Part shown: piece by piece, positions 61,762-64,000 of the stretch
Position numbering within the stretch: the stretch's first letter is position 1
Layout of the letters: each line of letters starts with the position of its first letter
From: Streptomyces seoulensis
GTDB taxonomy: Bacteria > Actinomycetota > Actinomycetes > Streptomycetales > Streptomycetaceae
Assembly (NCBI RefSeq): GCF_004328625.1
Contig: NZ_CP032229.1
Span: forward strand, 5,270,001 to 5,334,000
Reading direction: 5' to 3'
Length of the DNA stretch: 64,000 nt
The notes under the pieces: generated by a model
What the model saw: only the letters and a program-made list of their open reading frames with translations
Told to the model about the DNA's origin: nothing
Database searches by the model: none
Made by a program: the position numbers and the translations under genes

Positions 61762-62337
61762 TCAGCCCTGCGGCCCCGGATACCCCAGCGACGTCCCGAT
61801 CCGCCCCGCCACGTCGTCCCGGCGCACCGGGCCGCTCAGCGACGAACCCCGCATCCGGGTACGGCACTTGCTGGCCAGCAGCAGGCCGAAGGTCTCGGCG
61901 TCCCGCTCCTCGTCCTGGTCGAACCGGGTGCGCGCGGCGACCCGGTGCACGGCCGCCCACAGCGCGTCCCGGTCGGTGTCGTCCGTCAGCAGCCGGGTGG
62001 CCACGCCCACCCCGAGGCCGTCCGCCCGGTGGGCGGCGTGGCCGGTCTGCATGTGCCACAGCTCATGGCCGAGGATCACCAACTGGTGGTCAGGAGCGGT
62101 GCGTTGCTCCACCACGACCAGATCGCGGTCGCTCATGTCCAGCCACAGCCCGCTGGCGGTGCCGGGCGGGAAGACCGACGTACGGAAGTGCACCGGACGG
62201 CCGCGTCTGCGGCTCATCGCCGAGCACAGCGAGCGGTACAGCTCCTCGGGCGGCACGGGCGCGGGCCGCCGGTCCAGTTGTCCGACCAGTTCGGCGCACA
62301 GCCGCCGCATGCCCTTGGCGATGTTCTTGGACCCCAT
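61762..62337 (-). CDS. ImmA/IrrE-like zinc metallopeptidase-fold protein
   Basis: A 191-residue protein with the zinc motif HELWH in QLVILGHELWHMQTGH (about residue 90) and a downstream acidic helix (DEERDAETFGLLLAS, providing the third ligand Glu). It starts 5 bp after the XRE gene stop. ImmA/IrrE-type proteases cleave the partner HTH repressor, so the two genes likely act together. This pairing is known from phages, ICEs and stress circuits. In Streptomyces such genes are often labelled toxin components without proof. Confidence 0.85.
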   Translation of the reverse strand: MGSKNIAKGMRRLCAELVGQLDRRPAPVPPEELYRSLCSAMSRRRGRPVHFRTSVFPPGTASGLWLDMSDRDLVVVEQRTAPDHQLVILGHELWHMQTGHAAHRADGLGVGVATRLLTDDTDRDALWAAVHRVAARTRFDQDEERDAETFGLLLASKCRTRMRGSSLSGPVRRDDVAGRIGTSLGYPGPQG

Positions 62338-62342
62338 CCTGT

Positions 62343-62999
62343 TCACGACCCCGGCTGCCGGACGCTCTCCAGCAGCATGTCCAGCCACTCCGCGACCTTG
62401 TCGCGGTGCTGGTCGGTGGGGAGTTGGGCGGCCCGCCAGGCGATCCCGCGCACCCCGTGGTCCTGGAGCAGCCGCTCCAGCGGGTCCTGCGCGGTCCCGG
62501 AGGCGGCCCGCTCCCGGTCCGCCAGCTTCTGGAGCAGTTCCTGTTCGGTGTGCTGGAGGACGCCCGCGAGCGCCTCGGGGTCCTCCGCCGTGAGGAAGCC
62601 GGCGTGCACGTGGAAGAAGCGCTGGAGCGCGTCGCAGTGCTCCATCGTGGGGCGCCGGTCGCCGTTGATCAGGGCGCCCGCCTGCTGCCGGGACATGCCG
62701 GCGCCGTCCGCGATCTCCTGCTGGGTGTATCTGCGCCCGCCGGGCTTGAGCCGGGTGCGGCGCAGCAGGTCGAGGCGTTGCAGGAAGCGGGCCTGTACGT
62801 CCGGTTCACCGGCCGGGCGGCCGGTCAGCAGCGCTCTGACCACGGGCTCCGGGACCCCGCTGCCGACCGAGAGCCGGGCGGTGTCGAATACCTCGGCGTG
62901 CGGGACACCGAGCCGGTCGGCGAGCGCGGTGACGCGGGCGACGACGGCCGGAAGCTGGACGGTCGCCGTGGCGCCCGGATTCCCGTAGCCATCCGTCAC
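62343..62999 (-). CDS. XRE-family helix-turn-helix regulator
   Basis: A 218-residue regulator with a Cro/CI-type HTH in the middle (YTQQEIADGAGMSRQQAGAL, then NGDRRPTMEHCDALQRFF) and an extended C-terminal helix region. GTG 62999 follows TAGGAG. It is followed immediately by the ImmA-like gene and is divergent from a stand-alone MLTR-type sensor domain. It is probably autoregulated at the palindromes in the 242-bp gap. Confidence 0.88.
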   Translation of the reverse strand: MTDGYGNPGATATVQLPAVVARVTALADRLGVPHAEVFDTARLSVGSGVPEPVVRALLTGRPAGEPDVQARFLQRLDLLRRTRLKPGGRRYTQQEIADGAGMSRQQAGALINGDRRPTMEHCDALQRFFHVHAGFLTAEDPEALAGVLQHTEQELLQKLADRERAASGTAQDPLERLLQDHGVRGIAWRAAQLPTDQHRDKVAEWLDMLLESVRQPGS

Positions 63000-63111
63000 C
63001 GACAGAACTCCTACGTCTTGGGGGGGCCGCGCGAGATCGGGCGCGCTTGTCACCCCCGGCCGCCGTGAACATCCCGGAGAGTAGCCCGTGGTTCGAACTC
63101 GCATCCAGGTC

Positions 63112-63158
63112 TCGCCACAACTGTGGCGAATTTCAGCCGTCAACCGGCATGAAATGCC
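63112..63158. promoter_or_regulatory. Palindromes in the XRE / MLTR-LBD divergent gap
   Basis: TCGCCACA-AC-TGTGGCGA (63112-63129) is a perfect 8-2-8 inverted repeat. GGCAT-gaa-ATGCC (63146-63158) follows. GCCGTCAAC and GTTGACACGGC flank the second. These are good operator candidates for the XRE regulator. Confidence 0.5.
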
Positions 63159-63241
63159 ACGATAGTTGACACGGCTCTCGTCGGAGCAGCAGGATCGCAG
63201 CGCCGCGTGCAGGCGGCCAGGGCAAGAGGGGTGACCACCCG

Positions 63242-63874
63242 ATGGCACATCAGGCGGGAGGGCGACGGCCGGTATCCCGGTCCGTCCCCGAGAGCTGTGA
63301 GGCGCGGGAGTATCTGGACGACTACGCCGCCGTGGTGGAGGCTGCCCCGTTCCCCTCGCTCGTGGTCGACCACCGCTGGAACGTCATTCTGGCCAACGAC
63401 GCCTTCGCCGCCCTCTTCGGGGAGGTCCGGCACCACCCCACCGCGATGCCCGGCGACAACTTCCTGCGCTTCGTCCTCTTCCACCCCGACGCCGGCCGGG
63501 TACTCGGCGAGCACGAGCCGGGCTGGTGCCTGCCGATGCTGGCCCAGCTCAAGACCGCGATGGAGGGCTACGGCCACGACCACGAACTCCAGGCGATACG
63601 CCGGGACGTGGCCCACGACCCGATCATGGATGCCGCCTACCGGCAGGGCCTGCCGTACTGGATACACACGGTCGGCGAGCGCGCGGCCCGGCTCGACGGC
63701 GCCGTACGCCTGCTGCACCACCCCGACCCGCGCCGGGGCACCACCGAGTGCCGGGTCGTGGACGAGACCCCGCCGCTGCTGCGCGACCTGGGCCACCGCC
63801 GCCTGACGATGATCCCCCGGCAGCCCTCCGCCACCGCCCGGCGCGCCCACCTGATGGTCGTCCCCACCCCCTAG
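63242..63874 (+). CDS. Stand-alone MmyB-like (MLTR) ligand-binding/PAS domain protein
   Basis: A 210-residue protein matching the C-terminal ligand-binding domain of MmyB-like regulators (VVDHRWNVILANDAFAALFG, then PGDNFLRFVLFHPDAGRVLG), but lacking the usual N-terminal HTH. ATG 63242 follows AGAGGGG. It is divergent from the XRE regulator, which may supply the DNA-binding half in trans (inference). MLTR domains are thought to bind fatty-acid-like ligands. Confidence 0.85.
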   Translation: MAHQAGGRRPVSRSVPESCEAREYLDDYAAVVEAAPFPSLVVDHRWNVILANDAFAALFGEVRHHPTAMPGDNFLRFVLFHPDAGRVLGEHEPGWCLPMLAQLKTAMEGYGHDHELQAIRRDVAHDPIMDAAYRQGLPYWIHTVGERAARLDGAVRLLHHPDPRRGTTECRVVDETPPLLRDLGHRRLTMIPRQPSATARRAHLMVVPTP

Positions 63875-63942
63875 ACCTGGCCCGGCCCCGTCGGTGTTCA
63901 GGTCATCGACGGCGCCGGGTCATCCGCACCCGCACATCTTTT

Positions 63943-63959
63943 ACGCAAGCTGCTTGCGT
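63943..63959. promoter_or_regulatory. LacI-like operator ACGCAAGC-T-GCTTGCGT
   Basis: A perfect 8-1-8 inverted repeat 22 bp before the start at 63982, followed by two more CTTGCG-type half-sites (about 63961-63979). It is likely an autoregulatory operator of the gene that follows. Confidence 0.6.
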
Positions 63960-63981
63960 AGCTTGCGCTACCCTTGCGCTC

Positions 63982-64000
63982 ATGACGCGACGACTTGCGG
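63982..64000 (+). CDS. Start of a probable LacI-family regulator (truncated by window end)
   Basis: ATG 63982 opens MTRRLA, the usual beginning of several Streptomyces LacI-family repressors (MTRRLAxVAxxxGVS). Only six codons are visible. The LacI-like operator directly upstream supports the guess, but the identity needs the next sequence. Confidence 0.45.

Noticed and set aside
61762..62999. Classical toxin-antitoxin pair
   Set aside because: The HTH plus HELWH arrangement fits ImmA/IrrE-type regulation better. There is no recognised toxin fold, so I avoided the toxin label.
61314..63068. 584-codon plus-strand frame over the MITE and regulatory genes
   Set aside because: Ser/Arg/Pro-rich shadow. 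The minus strand carries an HTH gene, a HELWH gene and good ribosome-binding sites.

Overview
The window is chromosomal DNA from an actinomycete, almost certainly a Streptomyces. G+C is very high, GTG starts are frequent, codon third positions are nearly all G or C, secreted glycoside hydrolases are abundant, and XRE/DUF5753-type and DUF574-type proteins are present. From memory, the order GTP cyclohydrolase II - pentose-phosphate operon - AraC regulator resembles the S. coelicolor SCO6650-SCO6665 neighbourhood; this was not checked by alignment. I see no rRNA, CRISPR array, integrase or complete transposase. There is one tRNA (tRNA-Leu, GAG) and two MITE-like elements.

Layout. 1-16.1 kb: housekeeping and regulatory genes (MBL hydrolase, a holin-like/phosphatase fusion, OsmC, an XRE-DUF5753 regulator, two methyltransferases, a GH75 chitosanase, an aldo-keto reductase, a long-chain acyl-CoA ligase, a LysR/bile-acid-symporter pair, an MFS transporter with a 42-residue partner, and a KAS III). 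16.2-18.7 kb: tRNA-Leu with its terminator, a PH/DUF4041/T5orf172 protein and a 182-bp MITE. 18.7-20.5 kb: a pnuC-nadR NAD-salvage operon behind a palindromic operator. 20.7-27.3 kb: a beta-glucan/oligosaccharide locus (lipoprotein, two permeases, GH1 glucosidase, secreted GH16 with two discoidin domains). 27.4-35.2 kb: a methyltransferase, then an unusual cluster combining a CDP-alcohol phosphotransferase, MDR dehydrogenase, degenerate 6-pyruvoyltetrahydropterin-synthase homologue, glycosyltransferase, methyltransferase, flippase-like membrane protein, creatininase-family hydrolase and GTP cyclohydrolase II. 35.3-37.8 kb: serine hydrolase, F420-type oxidoreductase and TetR. 37.9-46.9 kb: a seven-gene pentose-phosphate operon (tkt-tal-zwf-opcA-pgi-gnd-phosphatase), divergent from an AraC regulator. 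48-49.5 kb: a second GH16 glucanase with a CebR-like operator. 49.6-55.7 kb: a three-gene conflict-type operon. 55.8-64 kb: GH4, GH18 chitinase, ATP-grasp, PPTase, a 200-bp MITE, an XRE/ImmA-like/MLTR-LBD regulatory trio, and the start of a probable LacI regulator.

Two loci stand out as candidate undescribed systems. The first is 49642-55669: a 1694-residue protein joining a caspase-like protease, a linker of possible iHD-CE type, an HSP90/GHKL-type ATPase and about nine C-terminal winged-helix-like repeats of roughly 70 residues. It is translationally coupled to a zinc-ribbon protein and a three-pass membrane protein, and looks like an NTP-gated proteolytic biological-conflict (anti-phage or cell-suicide) system. 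The second is 28165-35220: a pterin/pyrimidine-type pathway whose PTPS homologue has lost most catalytic residues but is coupled to glycosyltransfer, methylation and membrane export genes, which suggests an uncharacterised GTP-derived glycoconjugate.

Starts were chosen from ribosome-binding sites, start/stop overlaps and homologue-like N-termini, so several differ from the longest open frame. All functional calls come from motif recognition by eye; no database search was run.
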